A stretch of 19,389 nucleotides of DNA, from assembly GCA_047404195.1 (NCBI GenBank), contig JBDOIU010000016.1, positions 1 through 19,389 of the forward strand, read 5' to 3'. This DNA is from JAJRRL01 sp047404195. GTDB lineage: Bacteria > Pseudomonadota > Gammaproteobacteria > JAJRRL01. The notes below the pieces were generated by a model, which did no database searches, was not told where the DNA came from, and was given only the letters and a program-made list of their open reading frames with translations. The translations under genes were made by a program, and so were the position numbers. Positions 1-7,728 of this stretch are shown piece by piece (the stretch's first letter is position 1; every line of letters begins with the position of its first letter).

Positions 1-497
1 TTATAGCAGAGTACCGCTCAACTCCTGACTATTATGCCAGCACCATGACGGGGGAAAATGTACAAATTTATCCTCTGAACGAACCGATACTCACGACAGA
101 TTTTGTTCGGCAGTGGTCTGAGCGGGCTGCACAGGCTGCATTTAACTTTGACTTTCAGAATTATGAGACCCAGTTAAAGAAAGCTTCTGGTCTATTCACG
201 CCCTCTGCTTGGCAAAAATTCATGAATCAGCTGTCTAGTAATGGTTTGCTGTCTCAGGTCAGAGATAATCAGATTGTGATGAGTGCAGTGGCAACCAGTG
301 GCGCTAATATTCTTAATCGTGATGTGATCTCAGGGCGCTATACGTGGCGAGTACAGGTACCTATACTGCTTGGATTTCAGACGGCGGGACAGAAGAGGTT
401 TGCACGTTGGTTAGTGACACTCACTATTGTGCGCATGCCAACCTTGACTACGCCACAAGGTATTCTCATAAATAATATTACATCAGGGGCGGCGTGA
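1..497 (+). CDS. icmL: DotI/IcmL-family protein, first copy, 5' end cut by window
   Basis: This is an inner-membrane component of the Dot/Icm type IVB apparatus. The reading frame is open from base 3 and runs without a stop into the ATG at 45, so the gene starts outside the window and 45 is not its real start. What remains is the periplasmic DotI/TraM-like domain, with the family pattern QWSERAAQAAFNFDF, then FTPSAWQKF, SGRYTWRVQVPIL and a closing RMPTLTTPQGILINN. The missing part should be a short cytoplasmic tail and one membrane helix. The stop overlaps the start of the next gene, which encodes a second protein of the same family (TGATG). In Legionella this slot holds icmM/dotJ, a short paralogue lacking the periplasmic domain. 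Here the periplasmic domain is present, so the gene is better called an icmL duplicate. I am sure of the family; which copy is the orthologue of DotI is an inference. Confidence 0.85.
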   Translation, partial: IAEYRSTPDYYASTMTGENVQIYPLNEPILTTDFVRQWSERAAQAAFNFDFQNYETQLKKASGLFTPSAWQKFMNQLSSNGLLSQVRDNQIVMSAVATSGANILNRDVISGRYTWRVQVPILLGFQTAGQKRFARWLVTLTIVRMPTLTTPQGILINNITSGAA

Positions 498-1168
498 TGA
501 CTGATCAATCAAGTAAAATAGCTGCAGATCAAAGTGCATTGCGCACTGTACTGATCAGGAATAACTATTTTCAGGTGGGTTATGGTAAAATGCTGATAGT
601 GGTCTTTATCACGATCATACTAAATATTCTGTTGGCTGCCTCTGTTATCTACAAGCTCACACACCCTGTTCAACCAGTATACATCGCAGCGACAGCAGAT
701 GGTCGAATTGTGAAAGTACATAAGCTGAGTGAGCCAGTGGTTGATGACTCCTTTGTCTTGCAGTGGTCTGTCGATGCTATTCGTTCTGCTTTTTCCCTCG
801 ATTTTAAGCACTGGCGGGACCAGCTTTCTCGAGCGCAAGGAAGATTTACCACATATGGATGGGATAATTTTGTCAGTAGTCTGCGGCAGTCAAACAACCT
901 AAATACACTCATTAATAAACAATTGGTGTCCAATGTTAGTGTGACTGGTTCTCCTCAAATTACGCGGCAACAGCTTGCCGGTGATCAGTATGTCTGGCAA
1001 GTAGAGATGCCAATTATTCTTGAGTTTGTGGGGCACCGTTTTGATCTGAAGATGCCAATGAATGTTACGCTGCTTGTTACTCGCGTGCCAGTGAGTCGAT
1101 TTCCACAAAGGATAGCAATTAATAATTTCATCGCGGATACCGTTGGTTCGCAAATTGGGGGAGGGTAG
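497..1168 (+). CDS. icmL: Type IVB secretion protein DotI/IcmL
   Basis: DotI is an inner-membrane protein with a periplasmic domain; with DotJ it forms an essential Dot/Icm subcomplex and is related to TraM of plasmid R64. About 223 residues are encoded, close to the Legionella length of about 212. A cytoplasmic tail of about 31 residues is followed by one membrane helix (residues 32-53, KMLIVVFITIILNILLAASV). The periplasmic domain follows, with VLQWSVDAIRSAFSLDF, YGWDNFVSSL, QYVWQVEMPIILEF and the C-terminal RVPVSRFPQRIAINNF, which I associate with DotI. A GTG lies one codon earlier at 494. I prefer the ATG at 497 because it overlaps the preceding stop as TGATG and has a GGGG-containing ribosome site about 8 nt upstream. 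The gene is followed after 3 nt by icmK. Confidence 0.92.
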   Translation: MTDQSSKIAADQSALRTVLIRNNYFQVGYGKMLIVVFITIILNILLAASVIYKLTHPVQPVYIAATADGRIVKVHKLSEPVVDDSFVLQWSVDAIRSAFSLDFKHWRDQLSRAQGRFTTYGWDNFVSSLRQSNNLNTLINKQLVSNVSVTGSPQITRQQLAGDQYVWQVEMPIILEFVGHRFDLKMPMNVTLLVTRVPVSRFPQRIAINNFIADTVGSQIGGG

Positions 1169-1171
1169 ACC

Positions 1172-2266
1172 GTGTTCAATATTACAATAGGACCTATCAA
1201 ACGGTTGTTGCCGCTCTGTTGTCTACTGAGTGGTATCATGTTCGTGCCCGTGCCTTCTGTTGCCTCTGTGTATGGAGTGGGTGCGCAGGCCAATCGTCCA
1301 GTGAACCAACTACAAGCCTCAAACTTGATGATGGCTGAGGATGCCAGCGCAACCAACCCAGTGGGATTGCCGATTAGACAGAAAAAGAAAATGACACAGC
1401 CGGTGCCGCCTAGTACATCTGCCAAAAAAATGCAGTCGTCTGCCAACAAGCGTAGCGCTTCTAATGTGAGTAAGGCACTGCATGCAGCTATCTTGCGTAA
1501 TGCCAGTGCTGGAGAGCAGGCTTTTGCCAATGCCACTCGTATTTTGATGCCAATGAATAATACCCAGATTGAAACATTACATTCCATGTACGATTCAACG
1601 CAAAGAGCGATTAATCGTGCGGTTGGAGCGCCTCCACGGCCAACAACAACCGAGCTGATAGTCAATACAGCACCAGGGTCAACCCCACCAGTTATTCGCT
1701 TATCAGCAGGTTATGTCAGTTCCTTGGTTTTCCTAGATGCATCCAGCGCACCTTGGCCTATTGAGTGGGTCGATGTTGGTAACCCGAGTGATTACAACGT
1801 GCAATGGGACAAGAAAAGCAATACATTGCTCATTCAGGCGTTAAATGGTTATCGGCCAGCGAATATGGCTTTAAAATTACGTGGTATGCAGACTCCCATA
1901 ATGCTGACATTGGTTGTTGGGCAAAAAGTTGTCGACTACCGTGTTGATTTACGCGTTCCTGGATTGGGGCCAAATGCACATGCAGCGGTTTCTGGTATTA
2001 ACAACCTAGACAATCCTATTCTGTTATCAGTTTTGAATGGTGTTCCCCCGAGTGGCAGTCGAGCGTTGACTGTGAAGGGAGGAGCGGCACAGGCCTGGCT
2101 TATTCGCGGAAGTTTATACTTGAGAACACGTTATGATGTTTTGTCTCCAGGGTGGATTTCAAAAGTCAGTAGTGGTGATGGCACACATGTTTATGTGATG
2201 TCATTGTCTCCAGTTATTCTTGCCATGTCACATGGCAAAATGATGCATTTGCACATTCAACGTTAA
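1172..2266 (+). CDS. icmK: Type IVB secretion outer-membrane core protein DotH/IcmK
   Basis: DotH is part of the outer-membrane core complex of the Dot/Icm apparatus, with DotC, DotD and DotG. The protein is 364 residues, almost the same as Legionella IcmK (about 360). It starts with GTG at 1172, supported by a strong GGGGGAGGG site at 1157-1165. The N-terminus has a basic stretch and a hydrophobic core (LLPLCCLLSGIMFVPVPSVAS), giving a signal peptide with likely cleavage near residue 30. The two adjacent cysteines do not fit a lipobox, so I do not call it a lipoprotein. Residues about 35-125 are low-complexity and rich in Ala, Asn and Lys. The conserved part, from TELIVNTAPGSTPPVIRLSA through WPIEWVDVGNP and WDKKSNTLLIQAL to RYDVLSPGW, corresponds to the beta-rich DotH domain. 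Order and spacing place it in the icmL-K-E operon. Confidence 0.93.
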   Translation: MFNITIGPIKRLLPLCCLLSGIMFVPVPSVASVYGVGAQANRPVNQLQASNLMMAEDASATNPVGLPIRQKKKMTQPVPPSTSAKKMQSSANKRSASNVSKALHAAILRNASAGEQAFANATRILMPMNNTQIETLHSMYDSTQRAINRAVGAPPRPTTTELIVNTAPGSTPPVIRLSAGYVSSLVFLDASSAPWPIEWVDVGNPSDYNVQWDKKSNTLLIQALNGYRPANMALKLRGMQTPIMLTLVVGQKVVDYRVDLRVPGLGPNAHAAVSGINNLDNPILLSVLNGVPPSGSRALTVKGGAAQAWLIRGSLYLRTRYDVLSPGWISKVSSGDGTHVYVMSLSPVILAMSHGKMMHLHIQR

Positions 2267-2281
2267 CAAGCGGGTGTTATT

Positions 2282-5200
2282 ATGGTAGACAAAATTGAAT
2301 TTGGATCAACACCAGACCCAAAAAAACGAATTCTGATCATTGGTATTATTGCGTTAATAATCGTAGCTGTGATCTATTTTGCAGTAGAATATTTTCACCG
2401 TTCCTCGAAGAATATTGCGCAAATGTCCAGTGTCGCTGTTCGCGGTGCACCACGAGTCAAGGCAACGCCTGGCGATGCTGTATCAGCACAGTATGCAAAA
2501 AAGCAATTAGATTTCAATGCGCAGCAAGCTGAGCAGGCTAGAAAAACTGGTGGTAGCAACGTACCCACCATCATGCAACCGGGATTCATGTCTGATAGTG
2601 CATTTCAAGGGTACTCCAATGGCAACGATAATAGCTGTTCAGGTCAGAAAAAAGTTCATGTATACCGACCAAACCCAGCGAATTGTACATTCACTAATGT
2701 GCAAAAAGCACGTGAAGCAGGCGTTACAGCTGCAGAAGAGCGTTGTCAGGCATGCGGATGTCCAGTGATGAGAGCGGCTGGTTATACTGCTGCTGAAATG
2801 AAGGGGTCTGGCTATTTAGCTGGCGAATTGAAGCAGTGTGGATTCAGTGCGGGTCAGATGCTGTCTGCAGGTTATTCGGCAAAAGCACTCGCTGACTCAG
2901 GCTATACCCTTAACCAGTTGCGTGACGCAGGTGTGCCGTCAGCGGTGTTGGCTCAATTACAACAATGTTCACCACAAGCGATTGCCCAAGCAAAAGCTCA
3001 GGGTGCAACGGTTTCAGGTTTGAAGGCAAAAGGGTGTAGTGCGGCGGCATTAAAGGCAGCTGGCTATTCGGCTGCTGAATTACAGGCTGCGGGCTTTTCG
3101 CCCAATGAATTAAGTGCGGCAGGGTTTACTTCAGCTCAGTTGAAGCAGGCTAATGAAAAATTATGTGGTCGCTCGGCATTGGCTGCAGCACGTTCTGCTG
3201 GGACTTCTGCTGCTGATTTGCAGGCCCGGGGCTGTACTGCCGCAGCGCTGAAAGCTGCGGGCTATACAGCGTCTGAATTAGCAGCGGCTGGTTATTCGCC
3301 ATCTGATTTGTTGGCGGCTGGATTCACAGCCAAGCAGCTGCATGCTGCTGGCATATCCAATTTGGCCTTGAAAGCAGCTGGGGTATCTCAAGCGACTTTG
3401 GATGCGATAGCAGCAGCGTGCCAGCCAGCGAAACTGCGTCAGGCAAGGGCATCAGGGAAATCTGCTGCAGCACTGAAAGCTTTGGGTTGTAATGCCGCTG
3501 CTCTTAAAGCTGCAGGGTTTACAGCAAAAGAATTGAAAGCAGCGGGTTACTCTGCAAAAGCACTGCGTGATGCAGGGTATTCAGCTAAAGATCTTGTCAG
3601 TGCAGGTTACTCTCCAAAAGAGTTGCTTTCTGCTGGCTATTCACCAAGCGCGGTGACTGCAGCTGGTATTGCAGCAGAAAAATTACGGGAAATTGCAAAG
3701 AATTGTTCTCCATCAGCTATTCAGGCGGCACGTACATCTGGCAAAACAGTTGCTGCTATGCGAGCAGAGGGTTGTTCTGTTGCGGCATTAAAAGCTGCCG
3801 GTGTGACAGCGGCTGAGTTGAAGGCTGCTGGCTATTCGGCTGCCGATCTTGCGGCTGCTGGATTTACTGCCAAGGAATTGGCATCAGCTGGCTATACAGA
3901 TAGTCAGCTTGCTGCAGCTGGTGTTCCTGCCAGTACCATTGCGGATATTCGTCGCCAGTGTAGCTTGTCAGCATTGCAGCTGGCACGTTCACAAGGCAAG
4001 TCTGCTCAGTCCTTGAAGGATAAGGGCTGTGATGCCGCAGCTCTGAGAGCTGCCGGTTACACGGCTTCTGATTTGAAAGCAGCAGGCTACAGTAATGCCG
4101 CGTTGCAGGCAGCCGGTTTTTCAGCGGGTGAAATTGCCGCAGCAGGTAGTCAGGCTCAGTGTTCTGCAACAGCCATTAAGGCTGCACGCGCAAAAGGTGA
4201 GTCAGCAGCTGCCATGCGTGCAAAAGGATGTAATGCTGCTGCGTTGAAGGCAGCTGGCTATTCGGCATCTCAGTTGCGAGCAGCTGGTTACACAGCAGGG
4301 CAACTTAAGGAGGCTGGTTTTTCAGCTAAGCAGTTGAAGCAAGCCGGTTTTGGTGCCCGTGCATTGAGGTTAGCTGGTTATGGTGCAGATGCGTTGAAAA
4401 AGGCTGGTTTTTCAGCAGCCAGTTTACGTGCAGCAGGTTTCACCAAAGGCGCTCTTATACGAGCTGGATTAACACCAGAAGAAGCAGGTTATCAAGTGGC
4501 ATCAGCGACTCAATCGGCATCCTCTACTCAAGCGACACCGTCCACACGTGCAGCTTCTGTATCAGCGACGACTCAAGCTGGTCGTACACCAAGCATCAAT
4601 CAATTGCTGGCGCCAGCTCAGGGGCAGCCAAAAACAATGCAGCAGAAGTTGGCTTTGATTCAGCAGGCTCAGAGAAAGCGTATGAGTACGCAACAGCAAG
4701 CAAACTTAGTATCTGCTATCCAGGCCCGCATGATGGGAGAGTCGCAACAAGTACTCAGTGGTTGGAGTCGTGTTAACCAACAAAGTGTTCAAAGGGGTAC
4801 CAAGCCGCGCAAGAAGGGTGCACTATCAGCAGGTGGTCTTGATGGGTTGTCGGCGAATCAGGCAGCTGGTGTGGCTCAATCTAGCAAGAATACTGGTCCA
4901 ATATTGAAGGCGGGTAAAGTCATGTTTGCTGTTTTAAAAACGGCAATCAACACTGATGAAAGAACACCGATCATGGCAACGATCGTTGACGGACAATTGA
5001 AGGGCACGAAGTTAATCGGCTCATTTTTGTTACGTAAAAATCGTGTAGAGCTAAAGTTCACTGTTGCTAACGTGCCATCACTCAGCCGAACATTTCCGAT
5101 TAATGCTGTCGCCATTGACCCAGACACTGCTAGAACAGCCGTATCTGGAATGGTCAATAACCATTACCTACTGCGTTATGGTGGTTACTTTGCTGCGGAA

Positions 5201-5560
5201 TTCTTGTCTGGCTTGGGTGCTTCAATACAACAATCTGGTGCGCAAACAACTTGTACGATTGGTGGTGCCGCTGCTGCAGCTTCCTCTGCTGCAACGACAG
5301 GGAGCATTTCACCCGGTTCATTTTGTGGTACGGTCTATGCAAACTTAAATACCAGCAAGAACATATTGGTTGCATTGGGGCAGGCTGCTGGTGAGATTGG
5401 AAGCAATATGGAGGGTGTGCTGAATAAGCCCGCGACAGTGACAATACCTGCTGGTACAGGTATTGGTATACTTCTAATGAGTGATCTTCAACTACCTGAA
5501 TCCATTCAGGTTTCTGCCAATCAATACGCGCTTTCTGTACTAGGAGGAAACAATGACTGA
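2282..5560 (+). CDS. icmE: Type IVB secretion channel protein DotG/IcmE with long repeat region
   Basis: DotG spans the envelope and forms the central channel of the Dot/Icm machine; its C-terminal domain is VirB10-like. The 1092 residues compare with about 1048 in Legionella. Residues 1-15 are cytoplasmic, 16-37 form the inner-membrane helix (RILIIGIIALIIVAVIYFAV), and 40-134 are a linker with Cys119. Residues 135 to about 730 are a periplasmic array of ten-residue units of the type AAGYSAAELK. Residues 740-870 are Gln/Ser/Thr-rich. The VirB10-like domain occupies about 875-1092, with GPILKAGKVMFAVLKTAINTD and PINAVAIDPDTARTAVSG. A second hydrophobic stretch near VTIPAGTGIGILLMSDL is close to the C-terminus. 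The start at ATG 2282 is 15 nt after the icmK stop with a weak GGGTG ribosome site. The last 8 nt overlap icmG. Confidence 0.94.
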   Translation: MVDKIEFGSTPDPKKRILIIGIIALIIVAVIYFAVEYFHRSSKNIAQMSSVAVRGAPRVKATPGDAVSAQYAKKQLDFNAQQAEQARKTGGSNVPTIMQPGFMSDSAFQGYSNGNDNSCSGQKKVHVYRPNPANCTFTNVQKAREAGVTAAEERCQACGCPVMRAAGYTAAEMKGSGYLAGELKQCGFSAGQMLSAGYSAKALADSGYTLNQLRDAGVPSAVLAQLQQCSPQAIAQAKAQGATVSGLKAKGCSAAALKAAGYSAAELQAAGFSPNELSAAGFTSAQLKQANEKLCGRSALAAARSAGTSAADLQARGCTAAALKAAGYTASELAAAGYSPSDLLAAGFTAKQLHAAGISNLALKAAGVSQATLDAIAAACQPAKLRQARASGKSAAALKALGCNAAALKAAGFTAKELKAAGYSAKALRDAGYSAKDLVSAGYSPKELLSAGYSPSAVTAAGIAAEKLREIAKNCSPSAIQAARTSGKTVAAMRAEGCSVAALKAAGVTAAELKAAGYSAADLAAAGFTAKELASAGYTDSQLAAAGVPASTIADIRRQCSLSALQLARSQGKSAQSLKDKGCDAAALRAAGYTASDLKAAGYSNAALQAAGFSAGEIAAAGSQAQCSATAIKAARAKGESAAAMRAKGCNAAALKAAGYSASQLRAAGYTAGQLKEAGFSAKQLKQAGFGARALRLAGYGADALKKAGFSAASLRAAGFTKGALIRAGLTPEEAGYQVASATQSASSTQATPSTRAASVSATTQAGRTPSINQLLAPAQGQPKTMQQKLALIQQAQRKRMSTQQQANLVSAIQARMMGESQQVLSGWSRVNQQSVQRGTKPRKKGALSAGGLDGLSANQAAGVAQSSKNTGPILKAGKVMFAVLKTAINTDERTPIMATIVDGQLKGTKLIGSFLLRKNRVELKFTVANVPSLSRTFPINAVAIDPDTARTAVSGMVNNHYLLRYGGYFAAEFLSGLGASIQQSGAQTTCTIGGAAAAASSAATTGSISPGSFCGTVYANLNTSKNILVALGQAAGEIGSNMEGVLNKPATVTIPAGTGIGILLMSDLQLPESIQVSANQYALSVLGGNND
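2684..4475 (+). repeat. Cysteine-bracketed decapeptide superrepeats inside icmE
   Basis: This stretch encodes tandem ten-residue units whose core is AAG[YF][ST]AxxLx. They are grouped into seven blocks, and each block opens with a cysteine: residues 135, 229, 295, 380, 475, 560 and 627 of DotG. A second cysteine follows exactly 23 residues later in every block, usually in the context GC[SND]AAALKAAG. Block lengths are 94, 66, 85, 95, 85 and 67 residues, with the last ending in the array tail; differences are close to multiples of ten, as if whole units were gained or lost. Decapeptide repeats in DotG/IcmE are known in Legionella and Coxiella. The block structure is read directly from this translation. 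Confidence 0.9.
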
Positions 5561-6338
5561 TAAGAACAATGATGAGTATGAATTCGAAGATGATTTATAC
5601 GACACACAGCCTCAAACTGAACAGGAGCCGGCACAGTATGATATGCCTGAGGAAGAATACGAAGAAGTGAACCAGGGTTGGGTGAACTTCAAAGATAAGG
5701 CGCGTGGATATATTTCCAACAATCTTAAGTTCGTTATTGTATTAGGTGTTGCGGTTGTTGCCATGATCGTTTTTGACATTCTACCAGATAGTTCACCTAA
5801 GAAAGAACCTAGTCCTCAAAAAGTAGCGGCTGTACAGCCATCTGTACAGGAAGCTGTCGTGCCGCAGGTGGTTCAACCAGCTCCAAATATGCTGCCCCAA
5901 AAAGTAGATAAATCATTATCATCAATGCGCTCTTCCATTGCTGGGCAAGCCGCTTTAAATTCACAGACGAATAACCAGGTGCGTTCTGCAATGTCATTGA
6001 TTTCACAAAATGCTGATGCAGTTTCTCGCGTTTCAGATCAGGTTAGTGCATTGAGTAGTGCTGTGAATAAGCTGACTGTTCAGTTGAAGAAGTTAACAAA
6101 GCCAAAGGCTGTTAAAAAGCCTAGCAAGCAGAAGCTTCGCTACACACGCTTTTCAGTGCAAGCGGTACAGCCGGGTCGTGCATGGTTATTGGGTAGCAAT
6201 AAGCGCTTTATCACTGTGTCAGTTGGCGACAAATTACGTGGATATGGGCGTGTGCAAAGTATTGATGAACAACAAGGTGCTGTTTTCTTTGATACAGGTA
6301 AGCGTATTCAAATGGCTCCTAACCGCATGTCTAATTAA
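5553..6338 (+). CDS. icmG: Type IVB secretion inner-membrane protein DotF/IcmG
   Basis: DotF is an inner-membrane Dot/Icm component that contacts the DotG/DotH core and has been proposed to take part in substrate recognition. The 261 residues match the Legionella length of about 269. The N-terminal 45 residues are strongly acidic (many Asp and Glu), followed by one membrane helix at about 58-76 (LKFVIVLGVAVVAMIVFDIL). Residues 78-110 are Pro- and Val-rich. Residues about 110-185 are Ser/Gln/Asn-rich with heptad-like hydrophobics, consistent with a coiled coil, and then come Lys-rich residues. A compact C-terminal domain occupies 195-261, with PGRAWLLGSNKRFITVSVGD and GRVQSIDEQQGAVFFDTG. The ATG at 5553 overlaps the icmE stop by 8 nt and has a strong AGGAGG site at 5542-5547, so the two genes are probably translationally coupled. 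Confidence 0.92.
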   Translation: MTDKNNDEYEFEDDLYDTQPQTEQEPAQYDMPEEEYEEVNQGWVNFKDKARGYISNNLKFVIVLGVAVVAMIVFDILPDSSPKKEPSPQKVAAVQPSVQEAVVPQVVQPAPNMLPQKVDKSLSSMRSSIAGQAALNSQTNNQVRSAMSLISQNADAVSRVSDQVSALSSAVNKLTVQLKKLTKPKAVKKPSKQKLRYTRFSVQAVQPGRAWLLGSNKRFITVSVGDKLRGYGRVQSIDEQQGAVFFDTGKRIQMAPNRMSN

Positions 6339-6367
6339 TGGTTGTCACTTTGTGAGGATTGATGCTG

Positions 6368-6964
6368 ATGCATGATATAAAGCAGGAAAGATTGAGTTTA
6401 TTTCTCCACTGTTTGTGGTTCTTATTATTGTGTACTGGTAATGTATATGCAGATGAATACACCTCATACTTAAAATCATCTTTGATCACGACGGGTAAGA
6501 TTGTTAATACACTTGCTATCCTAGGGGGGGTATTCATGACGCTTAGGGGCCTCTTTCTTCTGAAGAAGTATGGTCAGATGCGAACCATGATGTCTCATCA
6601 GCTGACTCTGACTCGTCCTTTAATGATGCTGCTTGGGGGTGGTATTTTGACCATGTTACCCACATTCATTGATATGTCCCTGAGCGCATTTTGGGGAGAT
6701 GATTATTATTCAAACATTGCATCACTGGGTGGGGGACCTCTTTGGGATGCTGTAATGGATCCAGTTTTCATGTTCATACGCTTATTGGGTGTGATCGCAT
6801 TTATTAGGGCCGTCAGTTATTCAACGAAAGCAGCCAATATGCAGGGTGGTCAGGGGTATGCTGGAAAGGCTTTAACCCACTTCATTGCAGGTATTCTCTG
6901 TGTGAATGTCGATGGAACAGCAAGAATTCTTGCAAAATTACTCAATTTTGCTGATATTGCTTAA
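6368..6964 (+). CDS. icmC: Type IVB secretion inner-membrane protein DotE/IcmC
   Basis: DotE/IcmC is a small polytopic inner-membrane component of Dot/Icm, related to IcmD and to TraQ/TraR-type proteins of IncI plasmids; its exact role is not known. About 198 residues are encoded, close to the Legionella 194. An N-terminal hydrophobic segment ending in NVYADEYTS looks like a signal peptide or first helix. Further hydrophobic stretches follow at TGKIVNTLAILGGVFMTLRG, PLMMLLGGGILTMLP, FMFIRLLGVIAFIRAVSY and the C-terminal HFIAGILCVNV. Three in-frame starts are available: TTG 6359, ATG 6362 and ATG 6368. The GAGGA at 6354-6358 is 9 nt from ATG 6368 but only 3 nt from ATG 6362, so I chose 6368; the choice is uncertain by two codons. 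The gene begins about 30 nt after icmG. Confidence 0.88.
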   Translation: MHDIKQERLSLFLHCLWFLLLCTGNVYADEYTSYLKSSLITTGKIVNTLAILGGVFMTLRGLFLLKKYGQMRTMMSHQLTLTRPLMMLLGGGILTMLPTFIDMSLSAFWGDDYYSNIASLGGGPLWDAVMDPVFMFIRLLGVIAFIRAVSYSTKAANMQGGQGYAGKALTHFIAGILCVNVDGTARILAKLLNFADIA

Positions 6965-6996
6965 TAAATAGTAGTGTCGATTCATCTAGAATGGTT

Positions 6997-7002
6997 TATA
7001 AT
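6997..7002 (+). promoter_or_regulatory. Candidate -10 box upstream of icmD
   Basis: A perfect TATAAT lies in the 94-nt icmC-icmD gap, 56 nt before the icmD start. The best -35 at 16-nt spacing (TGTCGA, 6975-6980) is poor, so this may be chance in AT-rich DNA. If active it would give icmD its own transcript. Confidence 0.25.
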
Positions 7003-7058
7003 AAGTGAAGTGGTTATCCTCTAGCGGTAGCTAATTTTTTTCTCATGTTGGAGGAACA

Positions 7059-7550
7059 ATGATCAAAAAAGTTTTAAGTGATATAATGTCACAATGTCGA
7101 GCTGTCGCTACTCGTATGAAAAGGTTGTTTTCATGTAAGAGTATTGCTCTTGTGATGGGTGCTACTGTGCTACTGTCATCCGGTCTCGTGTTTGCCACTG
7201 ATGATGGTGGTGGTGTCAAATTAGGCACCATTCAAAAAAATATAGAAACAGCTACCCAGACTGTTGGTAAAATATTGACTGATATTGCTGTGTTGGCTGG
7301 TGTTGGGTTTGTATTGGCTTCACTTTTCAAGTTTCACCAGCACAAGCTTAACCCTACGCAGGTGCCAATTAGCCAGGGTGTGACTTTGTTACTGGTTGGT
7401 GCGGCCTTGTTAGTATTTCCGTTGCTATTGTCAACAACAACTCAGGCTGTATTTCAAAAGGACGCTGGCTCGGCCTCTGGTGACATTTCAACTGTACTCC
7501 AAGGTGCCGGTAGTTCTGATAGTGGTGGCGGCACTGGTACTAGCGGTTAA
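7059..7550 (+). CDS. icmD: Type IVB secretion protein DotP/IcmD
   Basis: DotP/IcmD is a small inner-membrane Dot/Icm protein, paralogous to IcmC. The 163 residues exceed the Legionella length of about 132. The surplus lies at both ends: a basic 28-residue N-terminal extension, and a Gly/Ser-rich tail after about residue 135. A hydrophobic segment at 29-46 ends in GLVFATDD, which looks like a signal peptidase site near residue 47. Two further membrane helices lie at about 72-91 (ILTDIAVLAGVGFVLASLF) and 105-126 (GVTLLLVGAALLVFPLLL). The ATG at 7059 has a strong GGAGGA site at 7050-7055. A hairpin 63 nt past the stop suggests icmD is the last gene of the upstream unit. Confidence 0.88.
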   Translation: MIKKVLSDIMSQCRAVATRMKRLFSCKSIALVMGATVLLSSGLVFATDDGGGVKLGTIQKNIETATQTVGKILTDIAVLAGVGFVLASLFKFHQHKLNPTQVPISQGVTLLLVGAALLVFPLLLSTTTQAVFQKDAGSASGDISTVLQGAGSSDSGGGTGTSG

Positions 7551-7612
7551 TATTACACAGAGTACAGCGGGCCATCATCTTTGTTAGTCTAGATGTTTTA
7601 AGGCTCGACATC

Positions 7613-7646
7613 AGAATAAAAGCCATGTTTTCATGGCTTTTATTCT
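7613..7646 (+). terminator. Perfect 15-bp hairpin, probable bidirectional terminator after icmD
   Basis: The left arm AGAATAAAAGCCATG (7613-7627) and right arm CATGGCTTTTATTCT (7632-7646) are exact reverse complements around a TTTT loop. The GC-rich part of the stem (GCCATG with CATGGC) is flanked by an A tract on the left and a T tract on the right, the usual shape of an intrinsic terminator working on either strand. It lies between icmD and icmJ and splits the dot/icm cluster into two likely transcription units. Confidence 0.8.
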
Positions 7647-7664
7647 ATTTAGTGATGATAAGTA

Positions 7665-7673
7665 TGCTATCAT
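7665..7673 (+). promoter_or_regulatory. Candidate extended -10 promoter for icmJ-icmB
   Basis: TG-C-TATCAT (7665-7673) fits an extended -10 element and sits 19 nt downstream of the terminator hairpin and 55 nt before the icmJ start. No convincing -35 box is present, which extended -10 promoters can tolerate. Its placement directly after a terminator is the main argument. Confidence 0.4.
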
Positions 7674-7728
7674 TGATGTGTGACTTTAAATGCGAGTCAA
7701 CATTATCTTACGTTGCGAGGATGAATGC

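Noticed and set aside
985..1665. 226-codon minus-strand ORF over icmL-icmK
   Set aside because: Lies opposite two well-supported dot/icm genes, spans their boundary, and its translation has no family resemblance.
3864..4169. 101-codon minus-strand ORF inside icmE
   Set aside because: It is a shadow of the Ala/Gly-rich repeat coding frame, with no ribosome site and no recognisable domain.
2684..4475. CRISPR or minisatellite reading of the repeats in icmE
   Set aside because: Repeats are protein-level decapeptides in frame, with variable DNA sequence and no constant spacer pattern.
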